From contig SFIR01000030.1 of assembly GCA_004556165.1 (NCBI GenBank), positions 1 to 21,851 of the forward strand: a stretch of DNA of 21,851 bases. The letters are read 5' to 3'. Positions within the stretch are counted from its first letter, which is position 1; every line of letters begins with the position of its first letter. The position numbers and the translations under genes were made by a program. This document shows positions 14,131 through 21,851 of the stretch, piece by piece. Below the pieces are notes generated by a model. The model did not search any database and was not told the DNA's origin. It was given only the letters and a program-made list of their open reading frames with translations. Source of the stretch: Clostridiales bacterium. GTDB lineage: Bacteria; Bacillota; Clostridia; Christensenellales; CAG-138.

Positions 14131-14670
14131 ATGGTTTTGACTAATATCTTTGCCGGTTTCGGCGGTCAGGGCGTTCTGCTCATCGGTAAGCTCGTCGCAT
14201 ACGCAGGTATGGATGAGGGCAGGAATGTCAGTTGGCTTCCCTCCTATGGTCCCGAAATGCGCGGCGGTACCGCAAACTGCTCCGTCGTCGTCTCGGATGA
14301 CCCCATCGCTTCTCCCGTTCTCAGCATGGCGGATTGCGTAATCGCAATGAATACTCCCTCCCTTGATAAGTTCGAGGCGAATGTTCTCCCCGGCGGCAAG
14401 CTCTTCATCAACAGCTCCATCATTGATAAGAAGGCTACCCGTACCGATATAGATGTCTACTATGTACCCTGCAACGATATCGCGGATCAGCTCGGCAATC
14501 CCAAGGTCCTCAACATGGCTATGCTCGGCGCATACCTTGAGGCGACCAAGGTCGTAGGCGTTGAGAGCGTTCTTCAGGCTCTGCTTCATTCCCTCGGCGA
14601 GAAGAAAGCTCATCTCATTCCCCTGAACCGTCAGGCCATCGAGATGGGTGCTGAGAGCATCAGAAAGTAA
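14131..14670 (+). CDS. 2-ketoacid:ferredoxin oxidoreductase gamma subunit
   Basis: A 179-residue subunit of the pyruvate/ketoisovalerate ferredoxin oxidoreductase gamma family, which binds the CoA-facing side of the complex. The N-terminus FAGFGGQGVLLIGKLVAYAG and the SYGPEMRGGTANCSVVVSD block (about 49-67) are diagnostic. It starts two bases after the beta stop, preceded by AAGGAGG. It closes the operon, and a bidirectional terminator follows 20 bp later. Length is normal for the stand-alone gamma subunit. Confidence 0.92.
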   Translation: MVLTNIFAGFGGQGVLLIGKLVAYAGMDEGRNVSWLPSYGPEMRGGTANCSVVVSDDPIASPVLSMADCVIAMNTPSLDKFEANVLPGGKLFINSSIIDKKATRTDIDVYYVPCNDIADQLGNPKVLNMAMLGAYLEATKVVGVESVLQALLHSLGEKKAHLIPLNRQAIEMGAESIRK

Positions 14671-14689
14671 TTAAAACATCATAAATGCT

Positions 14690-14723
14690 GACAAAAAAAC
14701 CACCTCTCGGGGTGGTTTTTGTC
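14690..14723. terminator. Shared terminator of the ketoacid oxidoreductase and ATP synthase operons
   Basis: GACAAAAAAACCACC and GGTGGTTTTTGTC pair around a TCTCGG loop. The A-rich and T-rich arms serve both the plus-strand operon ending at 14670 and the minus-strand operon ending at 14750. Confidence 0.85.
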
Positions 14724-14749
14724 ATATTGATTAGTCCTATTATAAACCC

Positions 14750-15013
14750 TCAGCTCATAATAAACTCGGGACAGATAAGCGTAACGCCTTCATGCGATAC
14801 GGTCAAAAGCCCTCCGGGAACGGTTCCCGAGAATGAATCGGCTTCATCCGGAGCTTCGACCTTGCAGCGGCCTTCCTTGACAGTCGTCACGAACGGGACA
14901 TGCCCTGCCATAACGGCAAGGTCGCCCTCGGTTCCGCGCACGCTGAAGAATACAGCATCACCGCTGAATACGTCTCCGTCGGGTGTTGAGATTTTAAGCC
15001 TAAATTCCTTCAT
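14750..15013 (-). CDS. atpC: ATP synthase epsilon subunit lacking its C-terminal helical domain
   Basis: An 87-residue protein matching only the N-terminal beta-sandwich of the epsilon subunit. FRLKISTPDGDVFSGDA, SVRGTEGDLAVMAGHVPFVT and the closing beta strand are intact. The usual family length is about 130-140 residues, and the two-helix C-terminal domain that binds ATP and inhibits rotation is absent. The stop is followed within 30 bp by the operon terminator, so there is no room for a lost continuation. It starts 5 nt after the atpD stop with no clear ribosome binding site, implying translational coupling. It should still seat the c-ring on the gamma shaft but could not act as the epsilon brake. 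Confidence 0.9.
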   Translation of the reverse strand: MKEFRLKISTPDGDVFSGDAVFFSVRGTEGDLAVMAGHVPFVTTVKEGRCKVEAPDEADSFSGTVPGGLLTVSHEGVTLICPEFIMS

Positions 15014-15018
15014 ATGGA

Positions 15019-16461
15019 TCAGTCATGCTTTTCCTGACGCTGCTTATTTGCCTTTTCGATAACATCCTCGATCGTACCGCAGTAGAGGAAAGCGCTCTCG
15101 GGCAAATCATCATGCTTGCCGTCGATGATCTCGGCGAAACTGCGGATTGTTTCCGATACGGGGACGTATATGCCCTTGAAGCCGTTGAAATTCTCGGCAA
15201 CATGGAAGGGCTGGGAGAGGAAATTCTGTATCTTCCTTGCACGCTGTACAAGCAGCTTATCCTCGTCCGAAAGCTCATCCATACCCATGATTGCGATAAT
15301 ATCCATCAGCTCATTATACCTTTGCAGAATGCGCTGTACGCTTCTTGCAACGCGGTAATGCTCTTCGCCGACTATCTCGGGGCTGAGGATACGGCTTGTG
15401 GATTCGAGCGGATCGACGGCAGGGTAGATGCCCTTTGACGATATAGCCCTTGAAAGTACGGTCGTTGCGTCGAGGTGGGCAAAGGTCGTCGCAGGTGCCG
15501 GGTCGGTGAGGTCGTCGGCAGGAACATAGACTGCCTGTACGCTTGTGATCGAGCCGCGGTGGGTGGAGGTAATGCGCTCCTGGAGTGCGCCCATCTCGTT
15601 AGCAAGGGTGGGCTGGTAGCCGACTGCGGAGGGCATACGTCCGAGCAGAGCGGAAACCTCGCTGCCTGCCTGGGTAAATCTGAAAATATTGTCGATGAAC
15701 AGCAGAACGTCCTGACCGAGCGCGTCACGGAAATACTCTGCCATTGTAAGCCCGGAAAGCGCAACGCGCATCCTCGCTCCCGGAGGTTCGTTCATCTGAC
15801 CGTAGACGAGTGAGGTCTTTGCAATGACGCCGGACTGCTTCATCTCGTTATAGAGATCGTTGCCCTCACGGGTACGCTCGCCGACGCCGGTAAAGACGGA
15901 GCGTCCGCCGTGCTCCTTGGCGATATTGTTTATGAGCTCCATGATGAGAACGGTCTTGCCGACGCCTGCGCCGCCGAATAGACCTATCTTTCCGCCCTTA
16001 GCGTAGGGGCAGATGAGGTCAACGACCTTGATGCCGGTCTCAAGCATTTCCGTGCTCGTGGAAAGCTCGGCATAATCGGGCGCTGAACGGTGAATATTCC
16101 ACCTTTCACAGTTGACGGGATCAGGCTGATTATCGACAGCTTCTCCAAGAACATTGAATATCCTTCCGAGCGTACATTCACCGACGGGTACGCTGATAGG
16201 CGCGCCCGTATCGGTTACGGGAGCACCGCGCTTTAGTCCGTCGGTCGATGCCATAGCTATGCAGCGGACGGTATTATCTCCGATATGCTGTGCGACCTCA
16301 ACGGTCAGCGTCCTGCCTGAATTCGGTATGGTCAGAGCATTATTGATATCGGGGAGATGACCGTTTTCAAATCTCGCGTCAACAACGGGTCCCATGACCT
16401 GCGCTACAACGCCGATATTGGCTTCGGAAGCATTTGTCTTTTTGTTAATTGTATCTTTCAA
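15019..16461 (-). CDS. atpD: ATP synthase F1 beta subunit
   Basis: The 480-residue catalytic subunit of F1. The Walker A GGAGVGKT is at 163-170, GVGERTREGNDLY near 193 carries the catalytic glutamate, LLFIDNIFRFTQAGSEVSALLGRMPSAVGYQ type segments include Walker B and the DELSEED-like loop appears as MDELSDEDK in the C-terminal part. No residue needed for catalysis is missing. The start is TTG at 16461, with AAAGGA about 11 nt upstream; no in-frame ATG lies near the expected N-terminus. It follows atpG by 17 nt. The short N-terminal extension (KDTINKKTNASEA) is not conserved in the family. Confidence 0.95.
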   Translation of the reverse strand: MKDTINKKTNASEANIGVVAQVMGPVVDARFENGHLPDINNALTIPNSGRTLTVEVAQHIGDNTVRCIAMASTDGLKRGAPVTDTGAPISVPVGECTLGRIFNVLGEAVDNQPDPVNCERWNIHRSAPDYAELSTSTEMLETGIKVVDLICPYAKGGKIGLFGGAGVGKTVLIMELINNIAKEHGGRSVFTGVGERTREGNDLYNEMKQSGVIAKTSLVYGQMNEPPGARMRVALSGLTMAEYFRDALGQDVLLFIDNIFRFTQAGSEVSALLGRMPSAVGYQPTLANEMGALQERITSTHRGSITSVQAVYVPADDLTDPAPATTFAHLDATTVLSRAISSKGIYPAVDPLESTSRILSPEIVGEEHYRVARSVQRILQRYNELMDIIAIMGMDELSDEDKLLVQRARKIQNFLSQPFHVAENFNGFKGIYVPVSETIRSFAEIIDGKHDDLPESAFLYCGTIEDVIEKANKQRQEKHD

Positions 16462-16478
16462 ACCTCGACCGTTCCTTT

Positions 16479-17288
16479 CTATTGCCCGCTTCCGGCAACG
16501 ATTTCGGTGATTTCCTGAGTGATCGCACTCTGACGAGCACGATTGTATTGAAGAGTCAGGTCATTTATCATCTTCTGCGCATTCTTTCCGGCCGAATCCA
16601 TGGCCATGCGCCTTGCAGCGACCTCGCATGCAAAGCTCTCACGCACCTTAGCGGTGATCGTTCCAGCAATGTATTCGGGGACTGCGGCATTAAGCACCGT
16701 TACGTCATCGGGCTCGAATATTACACCCTGAGCACTCTGCTCATTGGCTCTTTCTATGGGAAGAAGCCATGTGACAATGGGCAGCTGAGTCATCATTGAA
16801 ACGTATTTGGTCCAGAGAATGCCGAGCCTGTCGTATTCTCCGTTCACAAAATCTCGGCAGAGCTTGGAGGCAAGCTCCATTGAGTCCGCATGGGTAAAGG
16901 CCTCCGCCGAAATCCGCTCGTCACCGTAGCGCTCGCAGCTGCGCTTGCCGATGGGGATGATATCGACATCGGAATAGTAGTCGCGAACCGTGCGGAAGAT
17001 ATTTGCATTATAGCCTCCGGCAAGCCCCCTGTCGCCGGCAATGACGATGAGACGCACCTTGCCGCCGTGTTCACATTCCTTCATATAGGGGCTTGACTGA
17101 CAGTCGGGGCTTGCGGCAAGACAGCGGATAATATCGGAAACCGCCTCGGCGTATTCACGCCCCCGCAGCATTGCGGCAGTCGCCCGGCGAATTTTGGATG
17201 AGGCAACAAGCCCCATCGCATTCGTCAGATGCAGCGTGGAATCAACGCTCTTTATTCGGTTTCTAAGCTGCTTGATGTCGGCACCCAT
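16479..17288 (-). CDS. atpG: ATP synthase F1 gamma subunit
   Basis: The 269-residue central rotor shaft. The N-terminal helix MGADIKQLRNRIKSVDST and the C-terminal helix ending NRARQSAITQEITEIVAGS are the long coiled-coil pair that penetrates the alpha3beta3 core; GDRGLAGGYNANI (about 84-96) is the conserved middle-domain motif. Slightly shorter than the usual 285 or so residues, with the difference spread through the middle domain. Its start has AAGGCGAGG upstream and lies 14 nt after the atpA stop. Confidence 0.94.
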   Translation of the reverse strand: MGADIKQLRNRIKSVDSTLHLTNAMGLVASSKIRRATAAMLRGREYAEAVSDIIRCLAASPDCQSSPYMKECEHGGKVRLIVIAGDRGLAGGYNANIFRTVRDYYSDVDIIPIGKRSCERYGDERISAEAFTHADSMELASKLCRDFVNGEYDRLGILWTKYVSMMTQLPIVTWLLPIERANEQSAQGVIFEPDDVTVLNAAVPEYIAGTITAKVRESFACEVAARRMAMDSAGKNAQKMINDLTLQYNRARQSAITQEITEIVAGSGQ

Positions 17289-17302
17289 GGCTCTGCCTCG
17301 CC

Positions 17303-18793
17303 TTATTTAATTTCATCGAGAATCTGTTTAAGTCTCTCGATATCCTCTTCTTCAAAGTGATTATCCTCAATGCGCTTCTGCCAGTCCTTCGCTTCGCGGT
17401 CAAGCTTGTCATAGAGCCTTTCCTCGTACTCGGGTATCTTGCTGACAGGTATGGAATTGAGATAACCGTTTATGACGGCATAGATAATAGCAACCTGACC
17501 TCCAGGCGAAACGGGGGAATTGCGCTTTTGCTTGAGCACCTCAACGATGCGTTCGCCGAGCGCAAGCCTTGCCTTGGTATCGGCATCGAGATCGCTTCCG
17601 AACTGTGCGAACGACTGAAGCTCCCTGTATTGGGAGTATAGAAGCTTCAGCTCGCCGGAGACCTTTTTCATGCCTTTCAGCTGAGCGGCGCCGCCGACAC
17701 GGCTGACGGAGATGCCGGGGTTGATAGCAGGCATGATACCGGCGTGGAAAAGCTCGGTCTCAAGGAAAATCTGACCGTCGGTGATTGATATGACATTGGT
17801 GGGGATGTATGCGGAAACATCGCCTGCCTGCGTTTCGATGAGAGGCAGCGCAGTGATGGAGCCTCCGCCGTATTCGGGCGCAACGCATGCGGCGCGCTCC
17901 AATAGACGGGAATGCAGGTAGAATACATCGCCCGGGAAGGCTTCGCGTCCCGGGGGACGGCGGAGCAGCAAGGAAAGAGCACGGTATGCAACGGCATGCT
18001 TGCTTAGGTCATCGTAGACGATGAGCACATCCTTCCCCTGTTCACGGAAATATTCCGCCATTGCGCAGCCTGCATAGGGCGCAATGTATTGAAGCGGCGC
18101 GCTTTCGGCAGCCGAAGCGGAAACGATGATGGTGTAATCCATTGCTCCCTCTGCTTCAAGCTCGTTTGCTATCTGGGCTACCGATGAATTCTTCTGCCCT
18201 ATCGCAACATAAATGCAGAATACATTGCTGTTGCGCTGATTGATTATCGTATCTATGGCTATCTCGGTCTTACCGGTCTGACGGTCTCCGATGATGAGCT
18301 CACGCTGTCCGCGTCCGATGGGGATCATGCCGTCAATAGCCTTAATGCCCGTCTGGAGAGGTACGGAAACGCTTTTTCTTTCGATGATGCCCGGTGCTTC
18401 GGATTCAACGGGACGGAAGGCCTTTGTGTCGATTGGGCCTTTGCCGTCTATGGGATTGCCGAGCGCATTCACGACCCTGCCGAGCAGGGCTTCACCCACG
18501 GGTACGGAGAGAACCTTGCCGGTACGGCGAACCTGCGTACCCTCGCGGATGGAGTTGGTATCGGAGAGTACGGCTATGGAGACCGTTTCATCCTCAAGAT
18601 TCTGCGCCATGCCGTAGCTTCCGTCATCGAATTCCAAAAGCTCGCTTGCCATGCAGTTGCGCAGTCCGTGCGCACGGGCAATGCCGTCACCGACTAAGAT
18701 GACGGTACCGACTTCGGACATCTCAATGCGTGATTTGTAATTTCGTATCTGTTCTTTGATGATACTGCTCAGTTCTTCACGATTAGTGTTCAT
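17303..18793 (-). CDS. atpA: ATP synthase F1 alpha subunit
   Basis: The 496-residue non-catalytic nucleotide-binding subunit. GDGIARAHGL (36-45), the P-loop GDRQTGKT (169-176), IYVAIGQKNSSVAQ and the C-terminal AINPGISVSRVGGAAQLKGMKKV block are all present. Length and motif order are normal. Its ATG lies inside the 3' end of atpH, giving an 11-nt overlap. No oddities were seen. Confidence 0.96.
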   Translation of the reverse strand: MNTNREELSSIIKEQIRNYKSRIEMSEVGTVILVGDGIARAHGLRNCMASELLEFDDGSYGMAQNLEDETVSIAVLSDTNSIREGTQVRRTGKVLSVPVGEALLGRVVNALGNPIDGKGPIDTKAFRPVESEAPGIIERKSVSVPLQTGIKAIDGMIPIGRGQRELIIGDRQTGKTEIAIDTIINQRNSNVFCIYVAIGQKNSSVAQIANELEAEGAMDYTIIVSASAAESAPLQYIAPYAGCAMAEYFREQGKDVLIVYDDLSKHAVAYRALSLLLRRPPGREAFPGDVFYLHSRLLERAACVAPEYGGGSITALPLIETQAGDVSAYIPTNVISITDGQIFLETELFHAGIMPAINPGISVSRVGGAAQLKGMKKVSGELKLLYSQYRELQSFAQFGSDLDADTKARLALGERIVEVLKQKRNSPVSPGGQVAIIYAVINGYLNSIPVSKIPEYEERLYDKLDREAKDWQKRIEDNHFEEEDIERLKQILDEIK

Positions 18794-19319
18794 TGCTGAT
18801 AATACCTTTCAGTTCGCGCATGCGCTGTTTGATGCTGCCGTCAATGACAATGCCGTCAACTTCGACGACCGCACCGCCCAAAAGACTCGGGTCGATCCTG
18901 CTCGTGAGCCTGACGGTGTTTCCGGTGAGCTTTTCAAGCTTTTCGGTGAGCTTCCTGAGCTCAGCCTCGGTAAGCGGCACTGCGGAATGCACCACGGCAT
19001 CGGATACGGATTTTGCGGCAAAGCAGAGGCTTTTATATTCATGCATGCTTTCGGTAAAATGCCTTATGTCACCTCGGGAGAGCATGACGAGCGCATATCG
19101 GAGCACGGTATCGGGGATTCTGCCCGAAAAACACTCCTCAAAACGCTCACTTCTCTCATTCTTGGGAATGGACGGGGTGGACAAAAAAGCCAAGTACTCA
19201 GGGTTTTCGGAGAACATATCGGAAACGAGCGAAAGTCCGTCGGCAATTTCGTCGATATTATTCTCTTCGAGTGCGAGGGTGAACAAAGCCTCGGCATACT
19301 CCTTAGCTATCGTGCCCAT
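18783..19319 (-). CDS. atpH: ATP synthase F1 delta subunit
   Basis: A 178-residue peripheral-stalk protein (OSCP homologue) linking the b subunits to the top of F1. The N-terminal helical bundle opens IAKEYAEALFTLALEEN and the C-terminal GGAVVEVDGIVIDGSIKQRMRELK is the signature region. It overlaps atpF by 17 nt and atpA by 11 nt. Length is typical. Sequence in the middle is weakly conserved, as expected for this subunit. Confidence 0.93.
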   Translation of the reverse strand: MGTIAKEYAEALFTLALEENNIDEIADGLSLVSDMFSENPEYLAFLSTPSIPKNERSERFEECFSGRIPDTVLRYALVMLSRGDIRHFTESMHEYKSLCFAAKSVSDAVVHSAVPLTEAELRKLTEKLEKLTGNTVRLTSRIDPSLLGGAVVEVDGIVIDGSIKQRMRELKGIISNEH

Positions 19320-19833
19320 CGTCTTCTCCTATACCGTCGATGAATGAAGAGATAAGCTCTCTGTGATCTTCCTCGTTGATCTCACGGGAGAGCATCTTTT
19401 CGGTGAGCATGGTGGAAACATCAATGATCTCGTCCCTGATAGTCGCCTGCGCCTTTTTCTTTTCAAGCTCCGCATCATTTTCGGCACGGCGTATAATGCC
19501 TGCTGCCTTATCGTTGGCAGCGGCGATGATCTCGTCCGAACGGTGCTTTGCGCTGCGCTTTGCTTCATCTATGATGGCATCGGAAGCCGCCTGTGCGCCT
19601 TCCAGCTTCATATTCCAAGCTTTTTCCGATTCGGCAGCCGCCTTTTTCATTTCAGCGGCTTCCTCATAATCGGCATCTATCGAGGCTTTGCGCTTGGCAA
19701 GCATATTCTGTACCGGCTTAAAAAGGAATTTTTTGATAATGAGAAACAGAAGCAGAAGATTGATGAGTGAAATCAGTATCTGCCAGATGTTTACGGATAT
19801 TATGTCTAAGGATTGTACCTCAGTAAGAAGCAT
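19303..19833 (-). CDS. atpF: ATP synthase F0 b subunit
   Basis: The peripheral-stalk subunit, 176 residues from the ATG at 19833. One N-terminal membrane helix (IWQILISLINLLLLFLII) is followed by FLFKPVQNMLAKRKASIDAD, the conserved entry to a long charged alpha-helical coiled coil rich in Glu, Lys and Ala. A GTG three codons earlier (19842) is also possible; neither has a strong ribosome binding site, so expression is probably coupled to atpE, which ends just upstream. It overlaps atpH by 17 nt. Confidence 0.92.
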   Translation of the reverse strand: MLLTEVQSLDIISVNIWQILISLINLLLLFLIIKKFLFKPVQNMLAKRKASIDADYEEAAEMKKAAAESEKAWNMKLEGAQAASDAIIDEAKRSAKHRSDEIIAAANDKAAGIIRRAENDAELEKKKAQATIRDEIIDVSTMLTEKMLSREINEEDHRELISSFIDGIGEDDGHDS

Positions 19834-19851
19834 AGTAATCACGCTCTGTTA

Positions 19852-20145
19852 TCAGAAAAGGCCGGAATTTTTAGCGTTGACCAGTGCTTTGATAAAGATA
19901 TTGGGGGCAACGAAGATAAGCAGGATAGCGATAACGAGCGCGTAGATACCCGTGGTCTCCGCGATTGCGCAGCCCATGATAAGGGTACTCGTGACGGCAC
20001 TCTTGCTTTCCGGCTGACGGCCTATTGCTTCGCAAGCCTTGGCAACGGCGCTGCCTTCGCCGATACCGGGGCCGATACCTGCGATCATTGCAATGCCTGC
20101 GCCGAGAGCACAGCAGCCGAGAATAATACCAATAGCAAGTTCCAT
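19852..20145 (-). CDS. atpE: ATP synthase F0 c subunit with two-carboxylate sodium-type site
   Basis: A 97-residue hairpin of two membrane helices that forms the rotor ring. Helix 1 carries GIGPGIGEG, with Glu at 30; helix 2 carries MGCAIAETTGIY, with the essential Glu at 63, Thr64, Thr65 and Tyr68. These line up with the sodium ligands of the Ilyobacter c ring (Gln32, Glu65, Ser66, Thr67, Tyr70), with Gln replaced by Glu as in the Fusobacterium two-carboxylate type. RQPE in the polar loop contacts F1. It has a strong AAGGAGG ribosome binding site, 11 nt from the ATG, consistent with the high copy number of c. Confidence 0.95.
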   Translation of the reverse strand: MELAIGIILGCCALGAGIAMIAGIGPGIGEGSAVAKACEAIGRQPESKSAVTSTLIMGCAIAETTGIYALVIAILLIFVAPNIFIKALVNAKNSGLF

Positions 20146-20190
20146 TTTTGAAGTTTCCTCCTTAATTTATTACGTAGAATGAATGGCTTT

Positions 20191-21129
20191 TCAATTTTTA
20201 GCATCGAGCTTTGCCTGAATAGCCATAGCTCTGCGTTTCTTTTCGTCCTTACGCCTTTGGCGTGCGATGTAATCCTCTTCGGGGAATCCGTTGCTGATAT
20301 ACAGCATGGTCAGCATAGCAAAGATGAATGCCTGAAGGCATCCGCTGAATACATCAAAATAGATGCTGAGCACCGCAGGGAGCCCGATCTGGAACAGGGG
20401 GAAGCCTGCAAGCGCACCGGGCAGCCACGAAAGCAGCTTTGCGGATAAGCCCTGAAGCGCCGCTGCGACCAGCACGGAAATGACCGAACCCGAGAGAACA
20501 TTGCCGTAATGACGGAATGCCATGGATACGGGCGTTGCAATCTCGCCGATAACGTTGAGAGGCGCAAAGAGGGGAATGGGTTCTGCAAAGCCCTTTAGGT
20601 AGTAGATAGGGCCGCATTTCAGCTTATAATGGGTTATCAGAATGAATACGAGTATTGCCCAGCCTGCGGTGATATTGATATCCGAGGTCGGAGGAAACAG
20701 CCCGACGAGCGTAAGCAGGCTTGAGAATACGGATATGCCCATGATAGCCGCAACGAAGGGAGCAAACATGCTGAACCGCTCGCCCATATTCCCTGAAACA
20801 AGGGAGCTGACCTGCTCGACGATGTATTCGGCTATATGCTGGCGAATGCTGTCAGGCCTTTCCTTGATGCCGTGAGTCAGGAACAGACACAGGAAGAATA
20901 CCGACAATACTACGATAACGGAATTGACCTGCGCTTCGGATATCGGCAGATCCTGAATCGGCATCTTGATAGTGAAATAGACATTTGCACCGGTGATGCT
21001 GATGCCCTCGCTCGCAGGTTCGGTAAGCACTTTAAGCACAAGTCCCGCTGCGATCGGAAGCAGCATGCCGATCAGCAAGAGAATATCCGTCAATATGAAT
21101 TTGAGATCTTTTTTCTTCTTAACCTCCAT
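20191..21129 (-). CDS. atpB: ATP synthase F0 a subunit
   Basis: The 312-residue stator subunit forming the ion half-channels. The essential arginine is R206 in TPVSMAFRHYGNVLSGSVI, on the helix facing the c ring. Five to six membrane helices are seen, with PTSDINIT (about 147-154) the conserved helix-2/3 region. It is longer than the E. coli protein (271) because of a charged N-terminal lead-in and a basic C-terminal tail (RQRRKDEKKRRAM). The start at 21129 has GGAGAG about 9 nt upstream. Confidence 0.94.
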   Translation of the reverse strand: MEVKKKKDLKFILTDILLLIGMLLPIAAGLVLKVLTEPASEGISITGANVYFTIKMPIQDLPISEAQVNSVIVVLSVFFLCLFLTHGIKERPDSIRQHIAEYIVEQVSSLVSGNMGERFSMFAPFVAAIMGISVFSSLLTLVGLFPPTSDINITAGWAILVFILITHYKLKCGPIYYLKGFAEPIPLFAPLNVIGEIATPVSMAFRHYGNVLSGSVISVLVAAALQGLSAKLLSWLPGALAGFPLFQIGLPAVLSIYFDVFSGCLQAFIFAMLTMLYISNGFPEEDYIARQRRKDEKKRRAMAIQAKLDAKN

Positions 21130-21175
21130 GAGGCCGGCTCTCCGTTTTATATCTCTTTAGCGTATTATAATAAAA

Positions 21176-21610
21176 TCATTCCTCGGCGTCGTTCTGTTTC
21201 TGCTCCGGTTCTATCTGAGTTTCATCCCCCATAATCCGCCTCAGGAACGGGCGGATAACGGCGCCGATGCTCGGGAAAAGCAGGGGAATGAGCCCGGCTA
21301 TCGAATTGAAGCAGGGCAGAAGCACCACAAGAATCGCACAGGCTGCCATAAGAATGAGCCTGAGCATGTATGATCTTGTAAATTTCTTTTTTACATATGC
21401 AGGGTCCATCCCCACGGATTTGCATATGGTTATTTCCATGAGAAAGAAATTGGTAATTGCGACTGCGGCACCCACGAGGTTGCCTAAAAGCACAGTATAA
21501 TCCCACTCGCCGATCAGCAAAAAGATAAGCTCCATAATCGCGCTCAAAAACGCAACGACGACAGCAATAAAGCTCCCTTCCCTAATAACGGTTTTTTTGG
21601 TTTCGTCCAT
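21176..21610 (-). CDS. atpI: ATP synthase subunit I-like membrane protein
   Basis: A 144-residue protein with four predicted membrane helices, a short charged N-terminus (MDETKKTVIREG) and an acidic C-terminal tail. Its position as first gene of the ATP synthase operon and its four-helix form match AtpI, proposed to help c-ring assembly or cation supply; sequence conservation in this family is low, so position is the main evidence. The ATG at 21610 is chosen: GGAG lies 6 nt upstream and the predicted transcription start falls about 40 nt upstream. An earlier in-frame ATG at 21655 lies at the promoter itself. Confidence 0.75.
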   Translation of the reverse strand: MDETKKTVIREGSFIAVVVAFLSAIMELIFLLIGEWDYTVLLGNLVGAAVAITNFFLMEITICKSVGMDPAYVKKKFTRSYMLRLILMAACAILVVLLPCFNSIAGLIPLLFPSIGAVIRPFLRRIMGDETQIEPEQKQNDAEE

Positions 21611-21657
21611 ACCCTTCTCCGGAAACGATCGATTTTGAATGCTGTACATTCCCATAT

Positions 21658-21686
21658 AGTTTACCCCAAACGGAACAGATTTTCAA
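21658..21686 (-). promoter_or_regulatory. Promoter of the ATP synthase operon
   Basis: On the minus strand, TTGAAA (21681-21686), a 17-bp spacer and TAAACT (21658-21663, four of six). The position fits a 40-nt leader before atpI. Confidence 0.5.
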
Positions 21687-21813
21687 TATGATAATCGGAT
21701 ATTTTCGAGTGTTTTTGCGCAGAACCCTTTGTATGTCCGTCCCGACTCGTGATGGTAAGTTGTATAATTAAGTGTCCAAAATAAAAAAAGGATAGCTCCA
21801 TAGCGAAAAGCCT

Positions 21814-21850
21814 GCTACAATGTAAATTGGCAAAAAAACAAGAAAGGAGG
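21814..21850 (+). promoter_or_regulatory. Promoter and ribosome binding site of a gene beyond the right edge
   Basis: An extended -10, TG-C-TACAAT (21814-21821), and AGAAAGGAGG ending at 21850. A plus-strand gene must start within a few bases of the edge, divergent from the ATP synthase operon. TATAAT at 21763-21768 is an alternative -10 without a good -35. Confidence 0.6.
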
Positions 21851-21851
21851 C

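Noticed and set aside
21611..21655. Earlier ATG for the atpI-like gene
   Set aside because: It lies at the predicted transcription start and has no ribosome binding site, while the ATG at 21610 has GGAG at proper spacing.

Overview
The window looks like chromosomal DNA from a low-to-medium G+C, anaerobic, spore-forming-type Firmicute of class Clostridia, probably a gut lineage. The grounds are a Spo0A sporulation regulator, a four-subunit ferredoxin-dependent 2-ketoacid oxidoreductase, an F-type ATP synthase whose c subunit carries a sodium-type ion-binding motif, consensus sigma-A promoters, and strong AGGAGG ribosome binding sites. No plasmid, phage, IS element, CRISPR array, rRNA or tRNA gene was recognised.

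Layout, left to right. Positions 1-730: a DUF308/HdeD-like membrane protein with its own promoter. Positions 1092-3095, minus strand: an operon of a small HMA metal-binding protein, mnmA (tRNA 2-thiouridylase) and deoC (deoxyribose-phosphate aldolase). Positions 3125-7253, plus strand: a five-gene run of a DUF368 (PopT-type) membrane protein, a solitary beta-class DNA methyltransferase, a DUF362 protein, a small-molecule-type SAM methyltransferase and a 49-residue Cys-rich protein, closed by a terminator shared with the convergent cysteine desulfidase/UPF0597 gene (7274-8527, minus). Positions 9030-11772, plus strand: spo0A, lgt and a TetR-family regulator, each with its own terminator or promoter. 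Positions 12006-14723, plus strand: the 2-ketoacid:ferredoxin oxidoreductase operon (ferredoxin-like, alpha, beta and gamma subunits), closed by a terminator that also serves the opposing ATP synthase operon. Positions 14750-21686, minus strand: the complete ATP synthase operon in canonical order atpI-B-E-F-H-A-G-D-C. A divergent gene begins just past the right edge.

How the genes work together: the ketoacid oxidoreductase makes reduced ferredoxin and acyl-CoA from amino-acid or keto-acid fermentation, and the ATP synthase couples an ion gradient (sodium, from the c-subunit motif) to ATP. The convergent placement of the two operons puts core energy metabolism in one 10-kb block.

Most of the content is housekeeping. 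I did not find an obviously new multi-gene system, but several proteins deviate at residues that matter. Spo0A has Glu at the phosphoacceptor position 56 and Gly at acidic-pocket position 11. MnmA lacks a conserved block of about 36 residues with the reading frame kept. The ATP synthase epsilon subunit consists only of its N-terminal domain. The c subunit has a two-carboxylate sodium-type site. All family assignments were made by reading the sequence and no database search was run.
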